The position numbers were made by a program, and so were the translations under genes. 64,000 nt of DNA from Holophagales bacterium (GTDB lineage Bacteria > Acidobacteriota > Thermoanaerobaculia > Multivoradales > Multivoraceae): NCBI GenBank assembly GCA_009845425.1, contig VXZQ01000001.1, positions 258,363 to 322,362 on the forward strand, given 5' to 3'. The notes beneath the pieces were generated by a model, which saw only the letters and a list, made by a program, of their open reading frames with translations, was not told the origin of the DNA and did not search any database. Each line of letters begins with the position of its first letter. Positions within the stretch are counted from its first letter, which is position 1. Shown here piece after piece: positions 34,991 to 43,894 of this stretch.

Positions 34991-35998
34991 TCAGTCTTCG
35001 TCCCAGAACGGCTCGGACAGGTACTTGTCGGCGCCGTCGCAGAGGATGGTCACCACGACGGCTCGCTCCTCGGCCTCGGCAGCGCGCTCGGCGATCCGCC
35101 GCCCGGCCACCACGTTCGCGGCCGCCGAGATGCCGACGAGCAGGCCGCTCCCGCGGGCGAGCGCCTTGATCTCGGCGTAGGCGTCCTCGGTGCTGACTTC
35201 CGCCTCCTCGTGTGCGATCGACGTGTCGTAGATCGCCGGCACCAGGGCGCTGGGCATGTGCTTCATGCCCTCCAGCCCGTGGAAGGGGCCGTCCGGCTGC
35301 ATCGAGATGAGCCGGACCCCGGGAGCGCGTTCGGCCAGGTACCGGGCCGTGCCGCAGAAGGTGCCGCTGGTGCCGAGACCCGCGACGAAGTGGGTGAGAC
35401 GGCCCTCCGTCTGCATCCAGATCTCAGGGCCGGTCGTTTCGAAGTGGGCCCGCCAGTTGGCGGTGTTGCTGTACTGGTCGACGTAGCAGAACGCCTCCGG
35501 ATCCGCCTCGATCATCCGGCGTGCCTCCCGGATGGCGCCGTCGGAACCCTCCATCGGATCGGTGAGCACGAGTTCGGCGCCGAACGCGCCGAGGATGCGG
35601 CGCCGCTCGATCGAGGCGTTCCGCGGCAGGCAGAGCGTCACGCCGATGTCCATCGCCGCGCCGATCATGGCGAGCGCGATGCCGGTGTTGCCCGAGGTCG
35701 CGTCCAGGACGCGGCGGCCGCCGTCGAGCTGGGCGGCGTCCCGGGCCGCCAGCATCATGTGACGCGCCGGGCGGTCCTTGACCGAGCCGCCCGGGTTCGC
35801 CATCTCCGCCTTGGCCAGAAGCTCCGATCCGAGTTCCCGCGCCGCCGGTCCGAGGACGTGGCTCAGGTCGAGCAGGGGCGTGTTGCCGATCCGCGACAGC
35901 AGCCGCCGGGCGCCGTCGCCGAGACCGTCCGGAATCGGCGGCCCGGCCAGCTCGACGGCGGCTGCGGCGTACTCCCTGGAAGCGGATTCGGTGATCAT
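34991..35998 (-). CDS. cysM: Cysteine synthase, CysM type
   Basis: PLP-dependent sulfhydrylase of 335 aa. The Schiff-base lysine is in NPGGSVKDRPA, the phosphate/substrate loops are DATSGNTGIAL and GLGTSGTFCGTARYL. Beside a carrier-protein fusion and a JAMM protease, it probably uses O-phosphoserine or O-acetylserine with CysO-thiocarboxylate as sulfur donor, as mycobacterial CysM does; that reading comes from context. I take the ATG at 35998 (GGAG 8 bases upstream) over the ATG at 36064. It heads the operon and diverges from the Mo-oxidoreductase gene. Confidence 0.9.
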   Translation of the reverse strand: MITESASREYAAAAVELAGPPIPDGLGDGARRLLSRIGNTPLLDLSHVLGPAARELGSELLAKAEMANPGGSVKDRPARHMMLAARDAAQLDGGRRVLDATSGNTGIALAMIGAAMDIGVTLCLPRNASIERRRILGAFGAELVLTDPMEGSDGAIREARRMIEADPEAFCYVDQYSNTANWRAHFETTGPEIWMQTEGRLTHFVAGLGTSGTFCGTARYLAERAPGVRLISMQPDGPFHGLEGMKHMPSALVPAIYDTSIAHEEAEVSTEDAYAEIKALARGSGLLVGISAAANVVAGRRIAERAAEAEERAVVVTILCDGADKYLSEPFWDED

Positions 35999-36124
35999 CG
36001 TGCGGACTCCGGCGGGCGGCTCCTGGGGAGCCGCGGCGCGGCGAGCGGGAATTGTTGACCACATCGCTCACATTTACAACCGGCGCGCTGCACGACGCGC
36101 CCTCAACCGATACTCTTCGCCGCC

Positions 36125-36751
36125 ATGGACGATTCCCCCAGGCGCGGCGACGACCGGGTTCCCCCCGGCCAGTACGTCACAAAGAAGTGGCCCGTGCTGT
36201 CCGTCGGCGACACGCCGGAGGTCGACCTGGCCGGGTTCGAGCTGCGGCTGTTCGGCCGCGTCGAGGCCGGGCACGCGTTCGACTGGCAGGCGCTTCAGTC
36301 GCTGCCGCGGCGCGAGGTAACGGCCGACTTCCACTGCGTCACGCGCTTCTCGACCCTGGACAACCGGTGGTCCGGGTTCGCGACCCGGGACGTGCTCGGC
36401 GCGGTGACACTGAATCCCGGCGCCAGCCACGCGATGATCCACTGCTACGGCGGCTACACGACGAACCTGCCGCTCGACGACCTGCTCTCCGAGCACGCGC
36501 TGCTCGCCGACCGTCACGGCGGCGAGCCGCTGGCGCCGGACCACGGCGGTCCGCTCCGCCTCGTGGTGCCTCATCTCTACGCCTGGAAGAGCGCCAAGTG
36601 GATCTCCGGGATCGAACTCCTGAACGCCGACGAACGGGGTTTCTGGGAGCGGAACGGCTACCACACGTACGGCGACCCCTGGGCGGAGCAGCGGTTCTCG
36701 TCGCAGGAGACGCGGCAGGCGTGGCAGGTGCGGAGATCAGTCGGTCTCTAG
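36125..36751 (+). CDS. Molybdopterin-dependent oxidoreductase, sulfite-oxidase fold
   Basis: 208 aa with the oxidoreductase molybdopterin-binding domain. C71 in TADFHCVTRFSTLDNRW is the Mo-ligating cysteine. The strings MIHCYGGYTTNLP and HLYAWKSAKWISGIELL match the MsrP/YedY-like family. No Tat signal or membrane helix is present, so unlike MsrP it is likely cytosolic. The substrate (sulfite, sulfoxide or other) is unknown. Its last 15 bases overlap argR on the opposite strand. The MoaD-MoaE fusion and MoeZ fusion nearby could supply its cofactor. Confidence 0.87.
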   Translation: MDDSPRRGDDRVPPGQYVTKKWPVLSVGDTPEVDLAGFELRLFGRVEAGHAFDWQALQSLPRREVTADFHCVTRFSTLDNRWSGFATRDVLGAVTLNPGASHAMIHCYGGYTTNLPLDDLLSEHALLADRHGGEPLAPDHGGPLRLVVPHLYAWKSAKWISGIELLNADERGFWERNGYHTYGDPWAEQRFSSQETRQAWQVRRSVGL

Positions 36752-37195
36752 CAGCGCTGCAAGGGACTCGCGGATGCGGTCGCGGGCCGCGACGCTCTTG
36801 AGGACCAGGAGGACGGTGTCGTCGCCGGCGAGGGTGCCTGCGACCTCGGGCCAGTCCGCCTGGTCGATCACGACGGCCAGCGCGTTCGCGTTGCCGCTGC
36901 GCGTCCTCAGCACGAGGAGCGCCTCGCCTTCGGCCACGCCGGTCACGAACATCCGCATGGCGCGCTCGGCGTCGGGCCGAACCGGTCCCGCCGCCTGGTC
37001 CGCCGGCGCGTAGCGGAAGCCTCCGCCCGCCAGGGGTACCTTCAACAGGCCGAGCCGCCGCACGTCGCGCGACACGGTGGCCTGGGACACCTGGAAGCCA
37101 CGACGTCCGAGGGCGCGCACCAGGTCCTTCTGGCTCGACACCGGCCGCCGGCCGATGATGTCCAGGATGGCGCCGTGACGGATCGCGGTGGTCAT
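36737..37195 (-). CDS. argR: Arginine repressor
   Basis: 152 aa. The N-terminal winged helix includes SSQKDLVRALGRRGF and the recognition helix VSQATVSRDVRRLGL. The C-terminal hexamerisation and arginine-binding domain has RSGNANALAVVID and AGDDTVLLVL. It represses arginine biosynthesis when arginine is bound. The ATG at 37195 overlaps the argH stop (ATGA), so the repressor is made with the operon it controls. The gene runs 15 bases into the convergent oxidoreductase gene. Confidence 0.93.
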   Translation of the reverse strand: MTTAIRHGAILDIIGRRPVSSQKDLVRALGRRGFQVSQATVSRDVRRLGLLKVPLAGGGFRYAPADQAAGPVRPDAERAMRMFVTGVAEGEALLVLRTRSGNANALAVVIDQADWPEVAGTLAGDDTVLLVLKSVAARDRIRESLAALLETD

Positions 37196-38697
37196 GAGCC
37201 GGCTCCCGGAATGGTCTCCGCGAGGAGGGTGCCCTCGACATGGGCCCGGTAGACCGGCGGCGGCTCCTGCGCATCCAGCCACCGTCGATCCGCCGCGAGC
37301 CGCTCGTCCATCTCCTCGATCTGCTCGCGCACCCGCTCGGGCGCGGGACCGCCGTAGCTTCGATGGGCAGCGAGCGAGGCCTCGGGCCGCAGCGCGGCCA
37401 GCAGCCCCTCCCGGTCCTCGATCTCCGGCACGAGTTCCTCGAGATCCGACGCCGCGAGCTGCCACAGTTCCACGCCGCGCTCTCCGGCGGCGCGGACGAC
37501 GGCACCCGTGCGCTCATGGGCACTGCGGAACGGCACGCCGGCAGCGGCCAGGAGATCGGCCAGATCGGTGGCGGTGATGTACGCACCCTCCAGCGCCGCC
37601 GCCATCACCTCGCGGTCGAACTCGAGACTCTCGCCCAGCACCCGGGCCACCTCGAACGAGGCGGTCACCGTGTCGAACGCGTCGAACAGGGCCTCCTTGT
37701 CCTCCTGCAGATCGCTGTTGTAGGTCAGCGGCAGGCCCTTGACCGTCACCAGCAGCGACACCAGGTCGCCCACCGCGCGACCCGACTTGCCGCGCAGGAT
37801 CTCCGCGGGTTCCGGGTTCTTCTTCTGCGGCATGATGCTCGAGCCCTTGGCGGCCCGGTCCTGGAGCCGGGCGAAGGAGAACTCGCTCGAGGTCCAGAGC
37901 ACGACTTCCTCGGCCCAGCGGGACAGGTGGACCATGGCAAGCGCGCAGGCAAAGAGCGCCTCGGCGACGTAGTCGCGATCGGCCACCGCCCACATGCTGT
38001 TCGGATAGGCGGCGTCCAACCCGAGCAGCTCGGCGCTGCGGACGGGGTCGATCGGGTGGGGCGACCCGGCCATCGCCCCGGCGCCGAGCGGACTCAGACC
38101 AGCCGTCCGGTGCGCCCCCCGGAGCCTGCCCGCGTCGGCCAGGACCGACCAGGCGTGAGCGAGCAGGTGCTGCGCCAGCGTCGTCGGCTGGGCACGCTGC
38201 ATGTGGGTGTAGCCGGGAAGGGCCGTCTCCACGTGCTGCCGCCCCTGGGCGAGCAGCGCCTCGACCAGCCCCAGGGCCGCACCGACCGACCGCTCGGCCT
38301 CTACCCGCTGCCACAGCCGGAAGGCGACCGCCGTCTGGTCGTTGCGGCTGCGAGCCGTATGCAGCCGCCGACCCGCGTCGCCGATCTCCTCGGTGAGCTG
38401 CCGCTCGATCCAGGTGTGGACATCCTCGTCCGCGCCCCCGACCTCGAGTTCGCCCCCCTCGACGCGCCGGAGCATCGAGCTCAGGCCGGAGAGGATGGCG
38501 GCAGCCGAGTCCCGGTCGACGACCCCGGTCTCGAACAGCATCCGGGCGTGCGCCAGCGAGCCGATCAGGTCCGCGGCGGCAAGCCGGTGGTCGAAGGGAA
38601 GCGACCGCGTGTACGCGTCGATGACCGGATCGACCTCCGCGTCGAACGCGCCGCCCCACAGGCGGGGCGTAGCGGGCCCACCGGCCTTCCCGCTCAA
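37192..38697 (-). CDS. argH: Argininosuccinate lyase
   Basis: Last step of arginine synthesis. The 501 residues exceed the usual 460 or so. The fumarase-superfamily signature GSSIMPQKKNP is present, as are TARSRNDQTA, PGYTHMQRAQPTT and LWGGAF near the N-terminus. The TTG at 38697 overlaps the argD stop (TTGA); no ATG or GTG in frame lies upstream before argD coding sequence, so TTG is the likely start. It is coupled to argR downstream. Confidence 0.93.
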   Translation of the reverse strand: MSGKAGGPATPRLWGGAFDAEVDPVIDAYTRSLPFDHRLAAADLIGSLAHARMLFETGVVDRDSAAAILSGLSSMLRRVEGGELEVGGADEDVHTWIERQLTEEIGDAGRRLHTARSRNDQTAVAFRLWQRVEAERSVGAALGLVEALLAQGRQHVETALPGYTHMQRAQPTTLAQHLLAHAWSVLADAGRLRGAHRTAGLSPLGAGAMAGSPHPIDPVRSAELLGLDAAYPNSMWAVADRDYVAEALFACALAMVHLSRWAEEVVLWTSSEFSFARLQDRAAKGSSIMPQKKNPEPAEILRGKSGRAVGDLVSLLVTVKGLPLTYNSDLQEDKEALFDAFDTVTASFEVARVLGESLEFDREVMAAALEGAYITATDLADLLAAAGVPFRSAHERTGAVVRAAGERGVELWQLAASDLEELVPEIEDREGLLAALRPEASLAAHRSYGGPAPERVREQIEEMDERLAADRRWLDAQEPPPVYRAHVEGTLLAETIPGAGS

Positions 38698-39872
38698 GCC
38701 GCGGCTTCCTCCAGTGCGTGCGCCAGGATCCCGACCGCGCGCTCGATCTCCGGATCGTGAACCACGAGAGGCGGCAGCATCCGGATGCTGTGGGGCCGCG
38801 GTGCGTTGACGATCAGGCCATTCTCCAGGCAGCGGGTCGCGACATCGGGCGCGTCCGGCGTGCACTCGATCGCCGCCATCAGCCCCTGGCCCCGCACCTC
38901 GGTGACCAGGCCGCCGGCGCTGAGCTGACCGAGCAGCGCCCTCAGGTACTCGCCCGCGCGGACCACCCGCTCGAGGAAGTCCGCTTCGAACACCGTCTCG
39001 AGCACCGCCCTGACCGCCGCGCTGGCGAGCGGATTGCCGCCGAAGGTCGTGCCGTGGGTGCCCGGCACGAGAGCCGAGGCGACCTCGCCGCGCGCCAGCA
39101 CGGCGCCCACCGGCACGCCGCCGCCGAGCCCCTTGGCCAGGGTCACGATGTCCGGTTCGAGGCCGTAGTGCTGAAAGCCGTAAGCCTGGCCGAGGCGGCC
39201 GATCCCGGTCTGCACCTCGTCGAGAATGAACAGGGCGCCGCGTTCACGGCAGAGCGCCTGCAGACCCTCGAGATAGCCCTCCGGCGGCTCGATCACGCCG
39301 GCCTCGCCCTGGATCGCCTCGATGAGGACCGCGCAGGTGCTGCCGTCGACCTCGCCGGCCGCCGCCTCCAGGTCGCCGAAGGGCACGGCCGCGAAACCTC
39401 CCGGGAGGGGGCCGAAGCCCACCTGGTAGGCGGGCGTGGCGGTCGCTGCCAGAGCGCCCAGGGTACGGCCGTGAAAGCCGCCCTCCGCGGTGACGATCCG
39501 ATGGCGGTCGCCCGAGCCGTCGCGGTCGTAGGCGTAGCGCCGGGCCAGCTTGATCGCGGCTTCGATCGCCTCGGCGCCGCTGTTGCAGAAGAAGGCGCTG
39601 TGGAGCAGACCGTTCGTGGCCTCCACCAGCAACTCGCCCGCGCGCTCCTGTTCCCGGATCCGGAACAGGTTCGAGACGTGCAGGTAGCGCCCGGCCTGGC
39701 GGGTGATCGCCTCGGTCAGAACCGGGTGGTTGTGGCCCAGGGACGAGACCGCGATGCCGGCCAGGAAGTCGAGGTACTCGCGGCCCTGGGTGTCCCAGAG
39801 ACGCACTCCGTCACCGTGGCTGAACGCCACCGGCGCCCGCTTGTAGTTTGCGAACAGGCTGTCCTCGGTCAT
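38694..39872 (-). CDS. argD: Acetylornithine aminotransferase
   Basis: Class-III PLP aminotransferase of 392 aa that makes N-acetylornithine. Motifs: FCNSGAEAIEAAIKLAR, GGFHGRTLGALAATA, ILDEVQTGIGRLG and the lysine in VTLAKGLGGGVPVGAV. Position between argB and argH and the length assign it to ArgD; some relatives also serve lysine synthesis. It starts 7 bases after the argB stop with an ATG. Confidence 0.93.
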   Translation of the reverse strand: MTEDSLFANYKRAPVAFSHGDGVRLWDTQGREYLDFLAGIAVSSLGHNHPVLTEAITRQAGRYLHVSNLFRIREQERAGELLVEATNGLLHSAFFCNSGAEAIEAAIKLARRYAYDRDGSGDRHRIVTAEGGFHGRTLGALAATATPAYQVGFGPLPGGFAAVPFGDLEAAAGEVDGSTCAVLIEAIQGEAGVIEPPEGYLEGLQALCRERGALFILDEVQTGIGRLGQAYGFQHYGLEPDIVTLAKGLGGGVPVGAVLARGEVASALVPGTHGTTFGGNPLASAAVRAVLETVFEADFLERVVRAGEYLRALLGQLSAGGLVTEVRGQGLMAAIECTPDAPDVATRCLENGLIVNAPRPHSIRMLPPLVVHDPEIERAVGILAHALEEAAA

Positions 39873-39879
39873 TGCCGGT

Positions 39880-40737
39880 CTACTCCCTGGGTTGGGGTCG
39901 CTTGATCATTGTGCCGATGCCGCCTTCCGTGAAGAGCTCCACGAGGAGCCCGTGCGGTTCGCCGGCGGCGACGATGTGGGCGCTCCCGACTCCGGCCTCC
40001 AGTGCGCTCAGACAAGCCCGCACCTTCGGCACCATGCCGGCGGACACCACGCCGGAGTCGATCAGTTCCTGCGCTTCGGCCGGGGTGAGCCGCGACCGGA
40101 ACGCGCCGTTGTCGTTGATTCCGCGCACGTCGGTCAGGAGCAGGAGCTTCTCCGCCCCCACTTCGGCCGCGAGCGCCGCGGCTGCGGTATCGGCGTTCAC
40201 GTTGTAGGTCTGGCCGCCCGGCCCCACGCCGAGCGAACCGATCACCGGCACGTAGCCGGAGTTCGTGAGCTGGTCGAGGAGCGAGGTGTCGACCCTCTCG
40301 ATCTCGCCGACGAAGCCGAGTTCGTCCGCCCGCGCGTGGGGACGCACCCGCAGCAGGTCGCCGTCCTTGCCGGTGAGGCCGACGGCGCGGCCGCCGGCCC
40401 GCTGGATCATGCCCACCAGGCGCTTGTTCACCGAACCGCCGAGGACCATCTCGACGACCCGCATCGTGTCCTCGTCGGTGACCCGCAGGCCGTCGACGAA
40501 GCGCGGCTCGATGCCCATCGTCTGGAGCATCGTAGAGATCTCCGCGCCGCCGCCGTGGACCAGCATCGGGCGCAGCCCGGCGCTCCGCAGCAGCACCAGA
40601 TCCTCGATCAGGGTGCCGAACTTCTCGCCCGCCATCGCGCGGCCGCCGTACTTGATGACGACGCGCTTGCCACGCCACGCCGAGGCGTAGCGCAGCGCCG
40701 CAGCCATCTCCTGGCCGAGATCCCGCTCTGCTTTCAT
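39880..40737 (-). CDS. argB: Acetylglutamate kinase
   Basis: 285-aa amino-acid kinase. VVIKYGGRAM at the N-terminus binds phosphate, LVHGGGAEI and GLRVTDEDTMRVVEMVLGG bind acetylglutamate, and the NADTAAAALA and LLLTDVRGI strings are standard. ArgB is often feedback-inhibited by arginine; the N-terminal helix needed for that in hexameric ArgB is partly present, but I cannot tell. I take the ATG at 40737. A TTG at 40755 overlapping the argJ stop is the alternative and would add six residues. Confidence 0.93.
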   Translation of the reverse strand: MKAERDLGQEMAAALRYASAWRGKRVVIKYGGRAMAGEKFGTLIEDLVLLRSAGLRPMLVHGGGAEISTMLQTMGIEPRFVDGLRVTDEDTMRVVEMVLGGSVNKRLVGMIQRAGGRAVGLTGKDGDLLRVRPHARADELGFVGEIERVDTSLLDQLTNSGYVPVIGSLGVGPGGQTYNVNADTAAAALAAEVGAEKLLLLTDVRGINDNGAFRSRLTPAEAQELIDSGVVSAGMVPKVRACLSALEAGVGSAHIVAAGEPHGLLVELFTEGGIGTMIKRPQPRE

Positions 40738-40751
40738 CGTCGCGTCCGTCC

Positions 40752-41954
40752 TCAACTGATGTAGCTGGCGTTGATCTCGATGTAGCCCTCGGACAGGTCG
40801 CAGGTCCAGACCGTCCAGCGACCCGCGCCGAGCCCGAGATCGACCTCGAGCACCGTGTGGTCCGCGAGCATCGTCCGGGCCAGGCCTTCGAGGTTGTCGC
40901 CCACGCCCAGACCGCCCCGCACGACCTCGACCCGCTCGCCGTCGGCGAGCACCGCGATGCCGATCCGCTGCTCGACGATGTCGACTCCCGCGCGTCCGAT
41001 CGCACCCATGAACCGGCCCCAGTTCGGCTGACCGGAACGGTAGGCCGTCTTGACAAGGGGCGAGTTGGCGATCGTGTTCGCGACCTGCCGGGCCGTGGCG
41101 TCGGTGCGCGCGCCCTTCACCCGGATCTCGATCACGCGGTTCGCTCCCTCGGCGTCGGCGATCAGGGCGACCGCGAGCCGGCCGAGAACACGCTGCAGAC
41201 CGGCCGTGAAGCCCTCCAGGTCGTCCGCGGACTCAGCCTCGACGCCCGCGGCGCCGTTGGCAAGCAGCAGGATGCAGTCGTTCGTGCTCGTGTCGCCGTC
41301 GACCGTGATGCTGTTGAAGGTGGGCTCCACCGCCGTTCGCAAGGCGAGGTCGAGCGCCTCCGGCGACGCCTTCACGTCCGTCGTGACGAAGGCAAGGGTC
41401 GTCGCCATGTCCGGAGCCATCATCCCCGCGCCCTTCGCGATGCCGCCGATCGTCACCTCGCCTCCCGCGAGGCCTACCTTCTCGACCTTGATCTTCGGCC
41501 GCGTGTCCGTCGTCAGGATCCCTTCCGCCGCCGACACGCCGCCCCTTGGCCCGAGTTCGGTCGCCGCCTGGTCGATCCCGGCGAGCACGGTCGGCATCGG
41601 CATGGGGACTCCGATCACGCCGGTCGAAGCCACCAGGACGTGACCCGGGTCCATGTCGAGCGCCGCGCCGGCGCGCTCCGCCATCGCCCGGGTGTCGGCC
41701 AGGCCCGGCTCACCCGTACAGGCGTTCGCGTTGCCGCTGTTCGCCACGATCGCTCGCGCCCGGCCGCCCGCCAGAACCTCGCGGCAGTAGAGCACGGGCG
41801 CGGCCTGGACCTGGTTGCGCGTGAACACGGCCGCCAGGGTCGACGGTTCCTCCGCGGTCGAGGCGATGATCGAGAGATCGAGCCGCCTCTTCTTCAGGCC
41901 GCAATGCACGCCGGCGGCAACGAACCCCTGGGGGGCGGTGACGCCGCAGCTCAC
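40752..41954 (-). CDS. argJ: Bifunctional ornithine acetyltransferase/N-acetylglutamate synthase
   Basis: 400-aa self-cleaving Ntn-type transferase that recycles acetyl groups in arginine synthesis. The cleavage site is in KGAGMMAPDMATTLAF, where the threonine after MA becomes the new N-terminal nucleophile. FNSITVDGDTSTND and the C-terminal EINASYIS are characteristic. Its presence means the cyclic pathway, so no ArgE is needed. The GTG at 41954 overlaps the argC stop (GTGA). Confidence 0.93.
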   Translation of the reverse strand: MSCGVTAPQGFVAAGVHCGLKKRRLDLSIIASTAEEPSTLAAVFTRNQVQAAPVLYCREVLAGGRARAIVANSGNANACTGEPGLADTRAMAERAGAALDMDPGHVLVASTGVIGVPMPMPTVLAGIDQAATELGPRGGVSAAEGILTTDTRPKIKVEKVGLAGGEVTIGGIAKGAGMMAPDMATTLAFVTTDVKASPEALDLALRTAVEPTFNSITVDGDTSTNDCILLLANGAAGVEAESADDLEGFTAGLQRVLGRLAVALIADAEGANRVIEIRVKGARTDATARQVANTIANSPLVKTAYRSGQPNWGRFMGAIGRAGVDIVEQRIGIAVLADGERVEVVRGGLGVGDNLEGLARTMLADHTVLEVDLGLGAGRWTVWTCDLSEGYIEINASYIS

Positions 41955-42991
41955 GGGAACACCGGCACGGCCGAGAGACCCATGGTTTCTTCGACATCGA
42001 ACATCACATTCATGTTTTGCACCGCCTGGCCGGCGGCTCCCTTGACGAGGTTGTCGAGCGCCGCGAAGACGACCGCGAGTCCGCGTTCGGGATCGACGCG
42101 GACGGCGAGGTCGCAGTAGTTGGAGCCCAGGGTGGCCTTCGTCTGGGGCAGCGCCGAACCGGTCAGCACCCGCACGAAGGGCTCGCTGGTGTAGCGATCG
42201 AGATACGCCGCTTCGAGCTCGGCCCGGCTCGGCGGAGCGGTCATCGGCACGTAGCAGGCGGCGAGGATGCCGCGGGTCATCGGCACGAGGTGGGGCGAGA
42301 AGAACACCCGGGGTGCCTCGCCGGCGGCGGCCAGTTCCTGCTCGATCTCGGGCTGGTGGCGATGAGCGCCCGAACCGTAGGGTCTCAGGTTCTCGTTCAA
42401 CTCCGAGTACTGGTAGCCGTCCCGCGCGTTTCTGCCCGCGCCCGAGACGCCGGACTTCGCGTCGATCACCACCGGGCCGTCCACGCGATCGCCGAACTGC
42501 TCGAAGAGCGGCCTGAGCGCCAGGGCCGAGGCGGTCGGATAGCAGCCGGGATTGGCGACCAGGCGCGCTCCGGCCACGGCGGAGCGGTGCCACTCCGTCA
42601 GGCCGTAGGCGGCTTCTCCGAGCAGGGCGGTTGCCGTGTGCTCGCCGCCGTACCAGTGCCGGTAGGCGGACGGGCTCCGGAGCCGGAAGTCCGCGCCAAT
42701 GTCGACGACCCTGGCCCCGGCCTCGAGCAACCGGCCCGCGGCGCCGAGAGCCTCGCCATGCGGCAGGGCCAGGAACACGACGTCGGCGGCGTCTCCCAGA
42801 CGATCCCAGTCCGTCTCCACCAGATCGGCGGCGACGGCGGCGCCCAGGTGAGGAAACACGTCACTGGCGGAGCGGCCCGCCTGGCGGCCCGCCGCCAGCG
42901 CACCAAGCTTCACTTCCGGGTGGCCGTGCAGCCACCGGACGAGTTCCGCTCCACTGTAGCCGGACGCCCCGGCGATCGCAGCCCGAATCAC
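41951..42991 (-). CDS. argC: N-acetyl-gamma-glutamyl-phosphate reductase
   Basis: 346 aa. The Rossmann loop GASGYSGAELVRWL, the catalytic cysteine in VANPGCYPTAS, and HRHQPEIEQEL (His of the active site) identify it. It heads the coupled order argC-argJ-argB-argD-argH-argR. The GTG at 42991 is the start; an AT-rich stretch lies just upstream. argF and argG are not in the window. Confidence 0.93.
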   Translation of the reverse strand: MIRAAIAGASGYSGAELVRWLHGHPEVKLGALAAGRQAGRSASDVFPHLGAAVAADLVETDWDRLGDAADVVFLALPHGEALGAAGRLLEAGARVVDIGADFRLRSPSAYRHWYGGEHTATALLGEAAYGLTEWHRSAVAGARLVANPGCYPTASALALRPLFEQFGDRVDGPVVIDAKSGVSGAGRNARDGYQYSELNENLRPYGSGAHRHQPEIEQELAAAGEAPRVFFSPHLVPMTRGILAACYVPMTAPPSRAELEAAYLDRYTSEPFVRVLTGSALPQTKATLGSNYCDLAVRVDPERGLAVVFAALDNLVKGAAGQAVQNMNVMFDVEETMGLSAVPVFP

Positions 42992-43018
42992 AAGGCCGCG
43001 AATACTACACCACTTTGG

Positions 43019-43032
43019 CGAAAACTTATTCG
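43019..43032. promoter_or_regulatory. Possible ArgR operator/promoter of the arg operon
   Basis: CGAAAACTTATTCG, an imperfect 14-bp palindrome, lies in the only AT-rich stretch of the 57-base gap upstream of argC. It resembles the ARG-box core (GAAT-WWWW-ATTC) in its GAAT half, with a weaker TTC half. A TAGTAT-like -10 lies nearer argC. Similarity is partial, so this is a candidate only. Confidence 0.35.
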
Positions 43033-43048
43033 TCCGCCGGTTAGTGGA

Positions 43049-43894
43049 TCAGAACGACCAGGAGAGGAATGAGAGCGGCACCGCCAGCAGCGACAGGACG
43101 AGCAGCACGAGGGCGGTGAGAACCTGCCCGGGACGCTCTTCCGTGTTCGGACCGTAACGGCTCGCCAGCAGGTATCCACCGGCCAGCCCGCCGAGATGAG
43201 CCCAGTTGTCGATTCCGGGAATCAGCAGGCCGAACAGCACCAGGGGGATCGCCATCCCCATAACCTGCCGCATGAACATCCGCCCGCCGGTCTGCCGCGA
43301 GTAGCAGATCAGCGCTCCGAGCCAGCCGAACACGGCCGCCGAAGCGCCCAGGGTCACGCTGTTGCGGTTGGCGAACGGCATCCAAGGCGCGACCACCGGC
43401 ATGGCGCTGGTCACCAGGAAGCCCATCGCCGAGGAGAGGAGGTAGATGATCGCCGCGCGGGGCACTCCGAAGAGCCGGGCCATGACCGGCCCGAGCTGAT
43501 GGACCCAATACATGTTGAAGGCGATGTGCAGCAGGCCGCCGTGCAGCCAGCCGGCGCTCAGGATCGTCCACCAGCGGCCGTAGTCGAAGACGATCAGCGC
43601 GCCGCTGGCGCCGAACCGGACGCCCATTTCGAGGTCCGGCGCGAGGAAGCCGAAGCCGAGTTGCGTGTTGATCCCGCGTGGCGACATCAGCAGCTCCAGC
43701 ACGAAGATGACGACGCAGATGCCGATCACGACGGTGGAGAACACAGCCTCGTTGCCGAGGTTCTGCAGAGCGCGCGAGAAGCCGAACAGGCTGGGCCGGG
43801 CCCGGCCGCAGTTCCAGCAGCGCTCGTCCTGCACACCGACCAGCCGGCCGCAGCCGGGACAGACGACGGAGCCTGTTTTCTGGCGCTCGAACAT
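43049..43894 (-). CDS. Rhomboid-family intramembrane serine protease with N-terminal zinc ribbon
   Basis: 281 aa. Residues 12-29 form a two-pair zinc ribbon (C12-x2-C15, C26-x2-C29) in the cytosol. The membrane domain has the rhomboid catalytic set: H118 and N127 in WLHGGLLHIAFNMYW, S185 in TLGASAAVFG (GxSx), and H233 in NWAHLGGLAGG. About six membrane helices are visible. Substrates are unknown. Its ATG at 43894 overlaps the xseB stop (TGATG), an unusual operon partner. Confidence 0.88.
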   Translation of the reverse strand: MFERQKTGSVVCPGCGRLVGVQDERCWNCGRARPSLFGFSRALQNLGNEAVFSTVVIGICVVIFVLELLMSPRGINTQLGFGFLAPDLEMGVRFGASGALIVFDYGRWWTILSAGWLHGGLLHIAFNMYWVHQLGPVMARLFGVPRAAIIYLLSSAMGFLVTSAMPVVAPWMPFANRNSVTLGASAAVFGWLGALICYSRQTGGRMFMRQVMGMAIPLVLFGLLIPGIDNWAHLGGLAGGYLLASRYGPNTEERPGQVLTALVLLVLSLLAVPLSFLSWSF

